A stretch of DNA of 64,000 bases, from the NCBI GenBank assembly GCA_022709905.1, contig JAKLHY010000023.1, positions 34,037-98,036 on the forward strand, given 5' to 3'. The DNA is from Verrucomicrobiota bacterium (GTDB taxonomy: Bacteria > Verrucomicrobiota > Verrucomicrobiia > Limisphaerales > UBA1319). The position numbers and the translations under genes are program-made. The notes under the pieces are model-generated. The model saw nothing but the letters and a program-made list of their open reading frames with translations, was not told the origin of the DNA and made no database searches. Positions 44,513 through 53,050 of this stretch are shown piece after piece; the stretch's first letter is position 1, and each line of letters begins with the position of its first letter.

Positions 44513-47116
44513 CTAACGTTCAGGCGCCGGCAGGGTTTTGTCGGCCGTTTTACCGAATTGAGCCGAGAACAACGCCAGATCGGCGCCGTCGACATCCCCG
44601 TCGCCATCCAGATCCGCGCTCTGACAGCCGCCGCCGGGAATTCCACCCAGGTTCAGGAAGTAGTGATCGTCAAAGCCTGTTCCATAAATGTGAGTAAACC
44701 CGTCTGTGGTTCGCGCATACGCCTCGAGACGGAACTGATAGGAACAGGTGGTCCAAGGCAGGAGCGCCCCCGATTCAAAACCTGCCGTTGCGTGGATCGT
44801 GGTCGGATTTGGACCGGGCCACGAGGGACGCGATCCATCATGAGAACCCACATATTGGTCGCGGGCCACGATCCCACCGCTTCGGTTCCGGCCAAAGAGT
44901 GAATACAGAATATACTCACGCAGGAATCCGTTGGGATGAAACGCCCGGATCTCGAACTGCAGATCGTCGGTGTTCGAGCCCAGATTGACCAGGCCGCACT
45001 CGGGAATAACATTTCCGGCTCGATCGCGCACCGATTCAATCACCGCCGTCACAGGGGTGTTATCGATGGTCACGGTAATCCGGCTCAGGTCATTGGTGGG
45101 CAAATTCAGCGGCGGATTCAGGTCGATGAGAACTCCCGGTATGGCGAGCGGTTTTATCAAGGACAAGCCCGTGTTATATCGGTAAGCCTCGCAGACCAGG
45201 TCGTAACGGCCGTTTTCCAGCCGATGGGTGTTCCAGATCATCTTGAGGTCAGGAAACGACCAATAACCGGAATCAGTTCGTTTATAAAACCCCAACGCAT
45301 CAGGCCCCACGGACACCGGAGTGGCGATGACCTTGCCATCGGCGGCGATCGTATACTGGATCTTGGTGAGCGGATCGAGGATCGGCTTGAAATCGCCCGG
45401 GCCCGGCGGGGTGTTGCCGTTCCATTTCGCAGCATAGATTTTGTAGTAATTCACGTTCGTATCGCTGGTTCCGAACAAGCCATGGATCCAGAGCCAGCCG
45501 CCAAAAGGAGCGTCTTTGTAGGGATAGATGGCCAGCGCGCTCGCGAGGGTCGAAGAGACATTGGCCAGACCGGCCAGCGATCCGTTTCGAGTGATTTCGG
45601 AGGTGGGGATTTTGCCGATATTATTGAACAAAAAACCGGACGTAAAGGGACCAACCAGGCCGGCCATCATTCCACTGGGCCCGCCGTAGGCGCCCATGTC
45701 GTTCCGTGTGCCGTCTCGATCGTTGTAGATCGGCGCCGGATCTCCCGCGTCGATGCACGGTGAGCCTTTGGCCAGCATGTACCTCAGGCTGCTGGCGACA
45801 TCAAAGAGCGGATCCACGGAAATGTCCCCCAAACCGGGCGCCGCAGTGCCCCCCGCCTGCGAATCATAATCGAGCCAGCGGTTTTTCCAGACGTTGTTGA
45901 ACGAGATTAACGGAAGCGTCGATCCATGGCTGGCCGAGATGCCCGTCATGTTGTCGGTGAGAACATTGTTCTTCAGGAGGGCGTTGGCGTCCTGATAACA
46001 CCAGATGCCATTGCTCGTGTTGCCGACGATGGTGTTGTTGATGGCTTGAGCTCCGCTGGATTCAGCCCAGGCAAAGTAAATGCCAACCCCCGCGTTGTTC
46101 ACAATCAGGTTGTTCGCAATGAGCGGGGTCGAGGAGAGACAGATGATGCCGTAGTCCAGGGGCGTGGTGGTCTCGTCTCCGTTGGCTTCAATGATGTTGT
46201 TTCGAATAATCGCGCTGCTGCCTCCATACAGCCGAATACCATTGATGTTCCCGATGATCCAATTGTTGTTGATCGACGGGCTCCCTCCATTGACGCTGAC
46301 GCCCGCATAGGCATGGTCCGCTCCGCTCCGGGTAATTTTGAAGCCCTCCAATCGTGTGTTCGTGACATTATTGGCCGTTACGACATTGCGGGTTCCCGTG
46401 CCGCGCAAAAGGGTTGAGCTGAATCCCGCCCCAATCACATGAACGTCGCTCCGCAAGACGATGTCCTCGGTGTAAGTCCCGGGCCCCACAAGCACGGTGT
46501 CCCCCGGATCCGCGTGATCGATCGCCGGTTGAATCACTCCGCCCGAACTCACATGAAGATCGTCCCGGCCGGTGATTGTCAGCACCACCCCATATCGGCG
46601 GAACGAGTCCAACGGGGCGGTAGTGCCATCGGTCTGGATCACGTCCTTGCAGCCCCCGGTGAATCCCGGGATCGAGTAGTAGAGGGTCGCTCCCCGGGCG
46701 GGAATCGTATTGATCTTGAAAACGAAACAAACCCGGCTGCCTTTAACAATTTTGGCCGAGGGGAAGTGGAACGTCACTGGCTTGGACTGTCTCGTATCTC
46801 CGTTGAGAACGAATGACGCCATGGCCGATCCCAGGATGGCGCCGCTATACGTGTTCTGACGAGCCGTCAAGGTGACGGTATACCCGCCGGCGAGGTTGCC
46901 CGAAAACTCGAGCGTCGCCGTTTCGAGACTGATGCCGGGATAACTGGGAATATAGAACCCGCGATCCAGGAAGTCTCCCGATTCCCGTTCCGTGCAGGTA
47001 ATCAGTGTGCCGGCCGGACTCGCCGGCCCACCCAAGAGAAGACCACCGACGACAAGTAAAACACGGGTCAATGCCGAGAAATGATGTTGAAAACTTGATA
47101 GGTCTTTCATATTCAC
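44513..47116 (-). CDS. Secreted beta-helix (NosD/PbH1-like) protein with dockerin-like C-terminus
   Basis: 867 residues. Signal peptide (VLLVVGGLLLGGPASPAG). Residues about 200-440 carry regular short repeats of a right-handed beta-helix (VSVNGGSPSINNNWIIGN, GIRLYGGSSAIIRNNII, LLKNNVLTDNMTGI). The opening SGGVIQPAIDHADPGDTVLV is the typical NosD/DUF1565 entry. This fold occurs in polysaccharide lyases and surface adhesins. The last 35 residues include a dockerin-type calcium loop DLDGDGDVDGADLALFSAQF; only one such repeat is present, so it is a half dockerin. Its downstream neighbour carries a cohesin-like domain. Likely surface attachment or polysaccharide binding; enzyme activity is not shown. 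Confidence 0.75.
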   Translation of the reverse strand: MNMKDLSSFQHHFSALTRVLLVVGGLLLGGPASPAGTLITCTERESGDFLDRGFYIPSYPGISLETATLEFSGNLAGGYTVTLTARQNTYSGAILGSAMASFVLNGDTRQSKPVTFHFPSAKIVKGSRVCFVFKINTIPARGATLYYSIPGFTGGCKDVIQTDGTTAPLDSFRRYGVVLTITGRDDLHVSSGGVIQPAIDHADPGDTVLVGPGTYTEDIVLRSDVHVIGAGFSSTLLRGTGTRNVVTANNVTNTRLEGFKITRSGADHAYAGVSVNGGSPSINNNWIIGNINGIRLYGGSSAIIRNNIIEANGDETTTPLDYGIICLSSTPLIANNLIVNNAGVGIYFAWAESSGAQAINNTIVGNTSNGIWCYQDANALLKNNVLTDNMTGISASHGSTLPLISFNNVWKNRWLDYDSQAGGTAAPGLGDISVDPLFDVASSLRYMLAKGSPCIDAGDPAPIYNDRDGTRNDMGAYGGPSGMMAGLVGPFTSGFLFNNIGKIPTSEITRNGSLAGLANVSSTLASALAIYPYKDAPFGGWLWIHGLFGTSDTNVNYYKIYAAKWNGNTPPGPGDFKPILDPLTKIQYTIAADGKVIATPVSVGPDALGFYKRTDSGYWSFPDLKMIWNTHRLENGRYDLVCEAYRYNTGLSLIKPLAIPGVLIDLNPPLNLPTNDLSRITVTIDNTPVTAVIESVRDRAGNVIPECGLVNLGSNTDDLQFEIRAFHPNGFLREYILYSLFGRNRSGGIVARDQYVGSHDGSRPSWPGPNPTTIHATAGFESGALLPWTTCSYQFRLEAYARTTDGFTHIYGTGFDDHYFLNLGGIPGGGCQSADLDGDGDVDGADLALFSAQFGKTADKTLPAPER

Positions 47117-47390
47117 CCCTGCTGTTCAATGGAGCTCTGAGGACTCCTCTGCAAAAACGGAGAACAGCCTCCGGTTCGAGTATTACCATGCAATAATATA
47201 AAAAAGACCTATCTAGTCAATCTCTTTTATTAACGCGTCTCGACAGTATCTCGAACTCCCGGTGTCAATACCGCGCCACAACATGTCGCAGTATTTATGA
47301 CGTCGTGTATAACGTGTTGCAGAAACCAGCCGAAGCGTTTAAAAATTCGATTGAAAAGGGACCTTTTTCCCGGCCCAGGGGGAATTGTCC
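47117..47390. promoter_or_regulatory. AT-rich divergent promoter region
   Basis: 274 bases between the beta-helix gene and the divergent nagA-like gene. The base composition is clearly more AT-rich than the flanks (for example CAATAATATAAAAAAGACC near 47190). Both promoters should lie here. An AGGGGG ribosome-binding site at 47377-47382 precedes the nagA start. No operator with obvious symmetry was found. Confidence 0.4.
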
Positions 47391-48641
47391 GTGACCTTTT
47401 CTCTGGGGCGGATCGAGCATCGAGAATTGATGAGCGCAAAACTTCAAGAAGAAAACGGAATTCACTCGGCTTCCCAAGGGTCCGGCGATGTGATTGCGCG
47501 CGATGTATTCACTGGCCGGACGATCCGGCTCAAGTGGGAACAAGGGATGCTGGCGGGATTTGAGCCGGCGGGGGAGAGAGACGCGCGGGACTTGTGGGTG
47601 GCGCCGGCCTTGATCGATTTGCAGGTCAATGGATACGGGGGAATTGATTTTCAGAGGGACAGCTTGGGATTGGAGGAATTGCTTTCGGCTGTCAGACAGC
47701 TTCGGCTTTCGGGATGTTGCCGGTTTTTCCTGACGCTGATCACGACCGAATGGGAGGTCTTGTTGAAGCGACTGGCGCATTTGCGCTGCCTGCGGTCGCA
47801 GTCTCTCGAGCTTGAGCGGGCCGTGGTTGGCTGGCATGTGGAAGGACCGTTTCTGTCGGCCGAACCTGGCTATCACGGGGCTCATCGACGTGACCGGATG
47901 CTGGATCCTACCCCAAGCCGCATTTCCGAACTCCGTAAAGCGGCGGGCGAGGATCGCGTGATTTTGACGCTGGCGCCGGAACGGCCGGGGGGTGTTGAAG
48001 CGGTGGCTTTGGCCGATTCATTAGGGATGCGGGTCTGCGTCGGGCACAGCAATGCGCCGTCTGAAGTATTGAGGCGGGCCCGGGAAATGGGGGCCGTGGG
48101 TTTCACCCATCTGTCCAATGGCTGTCCCTCGGAACTGAACCGTCATGACAACATCCTTTGGCGTGTTCTCGAGATGGAGGACTGGATGATCACGGTGATT
48201 CCCGATCAGATCCATGTATCTCCGGCATTATTTCGGTTGTTGCATCGGCTGGTTCGGCGCGAAGACCTCGTTTATGTGACGGACGCCATGTCGGCGGCAG
48301 GGGCGCCGCCCGGGACGTATGGCCTGGGAGACCTTGAGTTGGAGGTTGGCCCCGATCAGGTGGTGCGACGGCCTGGATCGACGCAATTTGCCGGTTCGGC
48401 CCTGCGTCCGATTGAGGCGCCCCCGCGCGCGGCCGGAATGCTGCGCTGCCATTGGCGGCAAACATGGGGATCCATGACCCAGACGCCCTGCCGGCTGGCT
48501 GGATTGCCCGATCCCTGGACACCCGGACAACCGGCGAATTTCATACTGCTGTCGGTGGACGCTCAGAACCAAATTCAGGAATGGCGAACGTTCTGCGAAG
48601 GGGCCGGAGGCGAATCGAGTTCGGTCACGCTCACCTCATGA
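47391..48641 (+). CDS. nagA: N-acetylglucosamine-6-phosphate deacetylase-like amidohydrolase
   Basis: About 416 residues, amidohydrolase superfamily. The NagA landmarks are all present: an opening APALIDLQVNGYGGIDF, the metal-ligand Glu in GWHVEGPFLS, His in CVGHSNAP and FTHLSNG, His in PDQIHV, and the catalytic Asp in VTDAMSAAG. The late FAGSAL is the usual substrate loop. It removes the acetyl group of GlcNAc-6-P to give GlcN-6-P, the substrate of the two NagB-type deaminases 14-16 kb away. The GTG at 47391 has a ribosome-binding site AGGGGG eight bases before it; an ATG at 47430 is an alternative that keeps the whole fold. Confidence 0.85.
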   Translation: MTFSLGRIEHRELMSAKLQEENGIHSASQGSGDVIARDVFTGRTIRLKWEQGMLAGFEPAGERDARDLWVAPALIDLQVNGYGGIDFQRDSLGLEELLSAVRQLRLSGCCRFFLTLITTEWEVLLKRLAHLRCLRSQSLELERAVVGWHVEGPFLSAEPGYHGAHRRDRMLDPTPSRISELRKAAGEDRVILTLAPERPGGVEAVALADSLGMRVCVGHSNAPSEVLRRAREMGAVGFTHLSNGCPSELNRHDNILWRVLEMEDWMITVIPDQIHVSPALFRLLHRLVRREDLVYVTDAMSAAGAPPGTYGLGDLELEVGPDQVVRRPGSTQFAGSALRPIEAPPRAAGMLRCHWRQTWGSMTQTPCRLAGLPDPWTPGQPANFILLSVDAQNQIQEWRTFCEGAGGESSSVTLTS

Positions 48642-48656
48642 AATGAGGGTTGGCGA

Positions 48657-49169
48657 TTACCAATCACCATCGACCAGCAGGTGAGTGATGTTGCGGGCCA
48701 GATCCTCGGCGATGAGGGGCAATTGCTGTCGTTGTATGCTGGTGAAGTCAGGCCCGGAACGAACCGTAGTGCGCCCGCTGACTTCTCGATCGAGGAGGAC
48801 TTTGCCCGTGGATCGTTCGGTGGCGATCACACGTGCGGTGAGAGAAATGCTGAAATCTCGCGGAGTGCGCACATCGCGAGGCTGATTGGACAGGACGGAG
48901 CGGCGGTATTCGGTGAGGGCGCCGGTGACGACGACGTCGCCTTCGCCGTGAGTGGCCAGTCGGTAGGTGCCGTCCTGTTGGATGAGCTTGCGTAGGGAGG
49001 AACCCACGGCCTCGGACAGGCGGGGTTCCCAGGTCTGATTTTCAAAGAGGTTGATTTGGATCGATCGCGAGCCGGCGGCAAAGCCGGCGGTCGGCCCGAG
49101 TTTGTAGCCGGCGCATCCAACCAGCGCGAGGCTGATTCCTACCACAAAAAGGGTCCAGGTCAGGCGCAT
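48657..49169 (-). CDS. lptE: LPS-assembly lipoprotein LptE family
   Basis: 170 residues. The lipobox LVGC at about residues 16-19 follows a short signal. The mature part has the LptE pattern: SRSIQINLFENQTWEPRLSE, then a SLRKLIQQDG helix and a mixed beta sheet with DREVSGRTTV and a C-terminal ARNITHLLVD helix. LptE plugs the LptD barrel that inserts lipopolysaccharide into the outer membrane. Lipoprotein sequence is weakly conserved in this family, so the call relies on length, lipobox and pattern. It follows bamD by two bases on the same strand, so the pair is an outer-membrane biogenesis operon. LptD is not in the window. Confidence 0.75.
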   Translation of the reverse strand: MRLTWTLFVVGISLALVGCAGYKLGPTAGFAAGSRSIQINLFENQTWEPRLSEAVGSSLRKLIQQDGTYRLATHGEGDVVVTGALTEYRRSVLSNQPRDVRTPRDFSISLTARVIATERSTGKVLLDREVSGRTTVRSGPDFTSIQRQQLPLIAEDLARNITHLLVDGDW

Positions 49170-49171
49170 GA

Positions 49172-50176
49172 TTAGGGTTCCTGGGATGGCTTGGCCGGGG
49201 TCGTTTTTTCCTGGCGTTTCTTGAGGGTGTTGATGCGTTGCTGGGCCTCCTCGGCATGGGGAGAGTTGCGGTCTTTGAGCAGGACATCATTGTAATAAAT
49301 CAAGGCCCCGTCGAGCCGGCCGCGTTTTTCATAAAAGCGAGCGATGGTATAGCTGCCGCGGGCTTGTTCGCGGCGGAGGTTCTCGATGGTCTTCTGGGCT
49401 TCCGGGATGCGGGGATCGTCAGGATGCAGGGCAATGAAATCGGTGAACGTGGCAATGGCCTTGCCGGCGACACTTTGGTCGTATTCAGCTTCGCGGGCTT
49501 GCTTGGTATAGGCTTGGCCAGCCTTAAACAGGGCGTCGGCGGCCACGGGTTTCTGGTCGCGATAGAGATCGGCGGCCTGGATGTAAGCCCGGACGGCTTC
49601 GGAGAATTCCTTTTGTTTTTCGCGGGCGGTGCCAATGTTCATCTGGGCCTGGGGCGCCAATTCGCTGTAAGGAGCGGTTTTGATCATGTCGGCATACATT
49701 TGGGCCGTCTTGTCCATCGACGGGAAGAAGGGGATGTAGCCCCACAGTTTGAACCACTGACCGGCGAGAAAACGATTGGCGATGCCGAACTGACGGGAGA
49801 CGACCTCGTTGAAATTGTCGACCTTGGGGTATTTCTGGAGGAGTTTTTGGTAGGCGCGGAAGGCGCGTTCATCCATCCGACGTTCTTCATAGCTCCGGCC
49901 GAGCAGGTATTGGGCCCGGGGAGCATAGTCGGAGAGCGGCCAGCGCTTGACGACGCGCTGGGCTGATTTCTGGGCGACCCGGTAGTTCTTGCGCTCGAAG
50001 GCGTTTTGGGCCACCTCGAGCTGGTCCTTGGCTCGAGGGCGCTCCCACTTTTCACCGCCGACAGACTCATAGGACCAGCCCTCTCCCGCGCGATAAATCA
50101 ACGGGGCCGGGCAACGCCAGGGCAGAAGGCATACGCCGATTAGCAACAGCACCCATCGCAACGAGCATCGCTTCAT
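49172..50176 (-). CDS. bamD: Outer-membrane assembly factor BamD-like TPR protein
   Basis: 334 residues. Several TPR helices: YRVAQKSAQRVVKRWPLSDYAPRAQYLLGRSYE is the usual first BamD/YfiO pair, with later DPRIPEAQKTIENLR and ARFYEKRGRLDGALIYYNDV pairs. BamD supports the BamA barrel in inserting outer-membrane proteins. The N-terminus (MKRCSLRWVLLLIGVCLLPW) is a signal, but the cysteine that follows is in a poor lipobox (LLPWRC), so lipidation is uncertain. It is somewhat longer than E. coli BamD (about 245). ATG at 50176 chosen because it starts the signal; ATG at 50188 is four codons earlier. Coupled closely to lptE. Confidence 0.8.
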   Translation of the reverse strand: MKRCSLRWVLLLIGVCLLPWRCPAPLIYRAGEGWSYESVGGEKWERPRAKDQLEVAQNAFERKNYRVAQKSAQRVVKRWPLSDYAPRAQYLLGRSYEERRMDERAFRAYQKLLQKYPKVDNFNEVVSRQFGIANRFLAGQWFKLWGYIPFFPSMDKTAQMYADMIKTAPYSELAPQAQMNIGTAREKQKEFSEAVRAYIQAADLYRDQKPVAADALFKAGQAYTKQAREAEYDQSVAGKAIATFTDFIALHPDDPRIPEAQKTIENLRREQARGSYTIARFYEKRGRLDGALIYYNDVLLKDRNSPHAEEAQQRINTLKKRQEKTTPAKPSQEP

Positions 50177-50302
50177 AAAGGCGACCATAGCGAAGCCATC
50201 GGTGCAAGTCAATGAGACCCGCGCAACAGACTTATTCGACGATGTTGACAATTACGGACGTCAGGTTCAGCGTGGGGTCCTGGCCTTCGAGGCCAGTTGT
50301 TG

Positions 50303-50692
50303 ATGAAAAACACCATTGCACCTCTCTTTGAATTGCAGACCCTGGAAGCGAAATCTCCCAACCCAGAGGAAGATTCCGAGATCCAACGGTTGCGAAAAAA
50401 AGTCCTCCCACAGATTCTGGGCCACTATGATCGTTTACGCGCCCGCGGCAAACGCGGGGTCGCCCTTGTGCGCAACGGCGTTTGCGCAGAGTGTCACATG
50501 CGCCTTGCCTCAGGGACCTACGCCACCCTTTTGCGGGCCGAAGATATCATGATCTGCGACAACTGCGGCCGTTACTTGTTCTTGGATCCTGCCACAGCGA
50601 CTGCCGAAACGGCCGAAGAATCCACCAAGACCAAGCCCCCGAAAACGACACGAGCCCGGCGGAAAAAAGCGGATCCTACGCCGGCCGCTTGA
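50303..50692 (+). CDS. C4-type zinc-ribbon protein (small, CT398-like)
   Basis: 129 residues, shorter than the usual 240-residue CT398/zf-RING_7 family, whose N-terminal coiled coil is reduced here. Residues about 60-95 hold CAECHMRL and CDNCGRYLF, two C-x2-C pairs that bind zinc. A Lys/Arg-rich tail follows (about 110-129). Proteins of this type are linked to RNA polymerase or flagellar assembly in some bacteria, but the function is not settled. ATG at 50303 chosen; in-frame TTGs at 50297 and 50300 precede it. It diverges from bamD, and the short tail may bind nucleic acid. Confidence 0.65.
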   Translation: MKNTIAPLFELQTLEAKSPNPEEDSEIQRLRKKVLPQILGHYDRLRARGKRGVALVRNGVCAECHMRLASGTYATLLRAEDIMICDNCGRYLFLDPATATAETAEESTKTKPPKTTRARRKKADPTPAA

Positions 50693-50722
50693 GGGCGGAC
50701 CTCATAAGAGATTGATGATCCA

Positions 50723-51679
50723 TTAGCTCGGGCGATTAGGAAATAGATCCTGGCTGCACTCCGGGCAAAGTCCGTGGCTTAATCGCGATTCGGAGTATTC
50801 CTTGAGGAATTCTTCAAGCGGATGCCATTTGTTTTTTTCGTCGCGAACCCTCTTGCACTTGGAACAGAGGGTCAGCTGGAAGTGAGATCGAATCCCTTTC
50901 GCCTGCGCAGCCTCTTGTTCGGCCTGCATCTGTTTTCGTTCGCGGACCTCCAGCAGCAGCAGTTGGTTGGCTCGTTCGAGTTCCTGGTTGGATTCTGCCA
51001 GACGGGTGCGCTCTTGCTCATATTCCAGGAGCAACGCCAATTTTTTGTCGATGTCTCTCCACGGGTTTTTTGAGGATCCGCTCGATTCGGAAGGCAAGTG
51101 AAAGTAATTGCGGCAAAGGGATCCTTCGTAGATTAGCCAGGGACAGGCCTGGATGACGGCCTCAGTCTGGGATGGATTGAGACGATCCCGATCGATGAGC
51201 CAAAGGGCGGCGACGGATCGTTCACGCAGAAAACCCTCCATGGCGGATCGGAGCGTGGCCTGGGATGCAGCGTCGTTTGATCCTGCGAGCAGGGCGTTCG
51301 GATCGCCTATCAGTCGTATGTGATGGGGGGAACTGGCCGCGATCGCATGCATCAACTCGTGGGACTGCTGAAGGAAGACGTCGGTTTGGATGGCTTTGGA
51401 GGGGGCTGCGATTCGTTCGGGATCAAGGACCTGGACATGACCGGAGCGCTGAAGGCGGGTAAGATCAATTCCCCGCGTACTCATGGGGTGGCGGAGACTA
51501 GCGAGGGTGCCTTCGGGCATCAGGAACACGATCTTGTCCTGAGACTCGAGACCGAGACGAACGAAAGCCGCCACGACGGCTGAGGGCAAATCGGGTTCAG
51601 AATAAACCAAGCCAAACTGGGCGTATTCCGCCGGCATGGCCAGTGCGTTTTCCAATCGAGCTGGACGAATGGCGTGCAT
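50723..51679 (-). CDS. MEDS-domain sensor with C-terminal CxxC/CxxC zinc tail
   Basis: 318 residues. Residues about 15-190 match the MEDS (methanogen/methylotroph DcmR sensory) pattern: HAIRPARLENAL, IVFLMPEGTLASLRH, then AALWLIDRDRLNPSQ and CPWLIYEG. A coiled coil follows (about 215-265, ERTRLAESNQELERANQLLL). The tail has CSKC at 272-275 and CPEC at 305-308, with LSHGLCPEC, spaced exactly as in the DUF1638-GAF protein at 16166-17452. MEDS is thought to sense small organic or C1-type compounds. It follows plsC by 12 bases and is probably the last gene of the tyrA-aroA-cmk-plsC operon. No DNA-binding or kinase domain is attached, so the output is unclear. Confidence 0.75.
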   Translation of the reverse strand: MHAIRPARLENALAMPAEYAQFGLVYSEPDLPSAVVAAFVRLGLESQDKIVFLMPEGTLASLRHPMSTRGIDLTRLQRSGHVQVLDPERIAAPSKAIQTDVFLQQSHELMHAIAASSPHHIRLIGDPNALLAGSNDAASQATLRSAMEGFLRERSVAALWLIDRDRLNPSQTEAVIQACPWLIYEGSLCRNYFHLPSESSGSSKNPWRDIDKKLALLLEYEQERTRLAESNQELERANQLLLLEVRERKQMQAEQEAAQAKGIRSHFQLTLCSKCKRVRDEKNKWHPLEEFLKEYSESRLSHGLCPECSQDLFPNRPS

Positions 51680-51691
51680 AGGCGAATCAGG

Positions 51692-52375
51692 TTAAGGTAC
51701 CGATTGAGGATCATTTCCGGAAGAGAGATTGTGGGCGTCTGAGCGGGGTTCCAGGGCCGCAATGCCCTTCATCACTTCGACTGCGATTTCCTGGTAGATC
51801 TCCTTGAGACGAGATTTGGGGCAGCGGGCGGCCTCGTCCCGCAAGGAATTCAAGTTGAGAGGCATCCCGAATTTCACGGCGACCGGTCTGGGCCTGGGAA
51901 ACCGCAGGTGTCGACCGAAGGCTTCGTAGGTGCCAAACACACGGATCGGCAGGACGGGGGCGTTGGACTTGACGGTGAGAAAACCGATGCCGGACCGGGC
52001 GGGCTGCAGGTTGCCATTGCGGGAACGAGTGCCTTCTGGAAACACGATGACGGCGGCCCCGTTTTGGAGGAGATCCAGCATGGTTTTAAGCCCCGCAGGC
52101 CCGCCGCCTTCGCGATCGACGGGGACCGTATTCCACGAGCGCAACACCTGGGCGAATCCCGGAATGCGAAACAGGGTGTCCCGGGCCAGGTAATGAATGG
52201 CGCGGGGGGTGCAGGAGCCAATCAAGGGAGGATCCAGGAAGCTGGAGTGATTGCTGGCCAGCAGCACGGCGCCCTCGGCCGGGACGCGTTCGGCGTTGTA
52301 GATTCGGTAGCGAAAATAGCATCGGAACAGGAGGCGAAATCCGATCCAACCGATGCGATAGGAAAGATTCATCAT
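51692..52375 (-). CDS. plsC: 1-acyl-sn-glycerol-3-phosphate acyltransferase
   Basis: 227 residues. The acyltransferase box NHSSFLDP carries the catalytic NHxxxxD, and FPEGTRSRNG is the second conserved phosphate-binding motif. It esterifies lysophosphatidic acid to phosphatidic acid at the inner membrane. A hydrophobic first segment (ISYRIGWIGFRLLFRCYFR type) can embed in the membrane. The ATG at 52375 overlaps the cmk stop as ATGA, so it is coupled to cytidylate kinase. This gene order (cmk-plsC) is common in bacteria. Confidence 0.93.
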   Translation of the reverse strand: MMNLSYRIGWIGFRLLFRCYFRYRIYNAERVPAEGAVLLASNHSSFLDPPLIGSCTPRAIHYLARDTLFRIPGFAQVLRSWNTVPVDREGGGPAGLKTMLDLLQNGAAVIVFPEGTRSRNGNLQPARSGIGFLTVKSNAPVLPIRVFGTYEAFGRHLRFPRPRPVAVKFGMPLNLNSLRDEAARCPKSRLKEIYQEIAVEVMKGIAALEPRSDAHNLSSGNDPQSVP

Positions 52376-53040
52376 AGGCTCGGTCCAGAATCCGCAACAC
52401 CGTCGAGGCGGCGGCGGATTTCCGCGATGATCCGCGCGCTGGTTTCCTCGGAGGTCATGCCCGAGTTGTTGATCACCGTGGCCCCGAGAGGAATCATTAA
52501 GGGCGCGGCGGCGCGCTCGCTGTCGCGTTGGTCCCGTTCGGCGAGGTTTTCCTTGACGCCATCTGCGGCGCGTCGGCGGGACCGCTCGGACAAGGAGGCG
52601 TCGAGGTAAAACTTGAACTCAGTTTCGGGGAAGATGTTGGTGCCGATGTCTCGTCCTTCCATAACCAGGTTGCCAAAACGAATGCATTGGCGTTGAACTT
52701 TTTTCATCCACGCCCGGACCTTGGGAATGGCGGCAACCCGGGGGACGGCCGCGCTGGTTTCGGCGGTTCGGATTTCCTTTTCGGGATAGACTCCATCCAC
52801 CAGGAGCCGCACCTGTCCATCGACGCAGACCAGCTCGGTTTTCCATCGGCGGCAGAGGGCGGCGACAGCCCTGGTATCATCGACATCGACCTTTTGCTTC
52901 AGGCAATACCAGGCCAGCGTGCGGTACATGGCGCCCGTGTCGACATAAATATAGCCCAGGGTCCGCGCGACAATCCGGGCGTTGGTGCTTTTTCCGCTGG
53001 CGCTGGTTCCATCAATTGCGATGACAAGGGGAACATTCAT
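52372..53040 (-). CDS. cmk: Cytidylate kinase
   Basis: 222 residues. The P-loop GTSASGKST is at about 10-19, followed by VDTGAMYRTLAWY. The NMP-binding part includes the VMEGRDIGTNIFPETEFKFYL segment that binds CMP/dCMP, and the lid is RRAADGVKENLAERDQRDSER. It phosphorylates CMP and dCMP to the diphosphates. Its start lies 10 bases after the aroA stop, and its stop overlaps plsC, so this is an operon member. Confidence 0.95.
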   Translation of the reverse strand: MNVPLVIAIDGTSASGKSTNARIVARTLGYIYVDTGAMYRTLAWYCLKQKVDVDDTRAVAALCRRWKTELVCVDGQVRLLVDGVYPEKEIRTAETSAAVPRVAAIPKVRAWMKKVQRQCIRFGNLVMEGRDIGTNIFPETEFKFYLDASLSERSRRRAADGVKENLAERDQRDSERAAAPLMIPLGATVINNSGMTSEETSARIIAEIRRRLDGVADSGPSL

Positions 53041-53050
53041 GAGCCAATAA

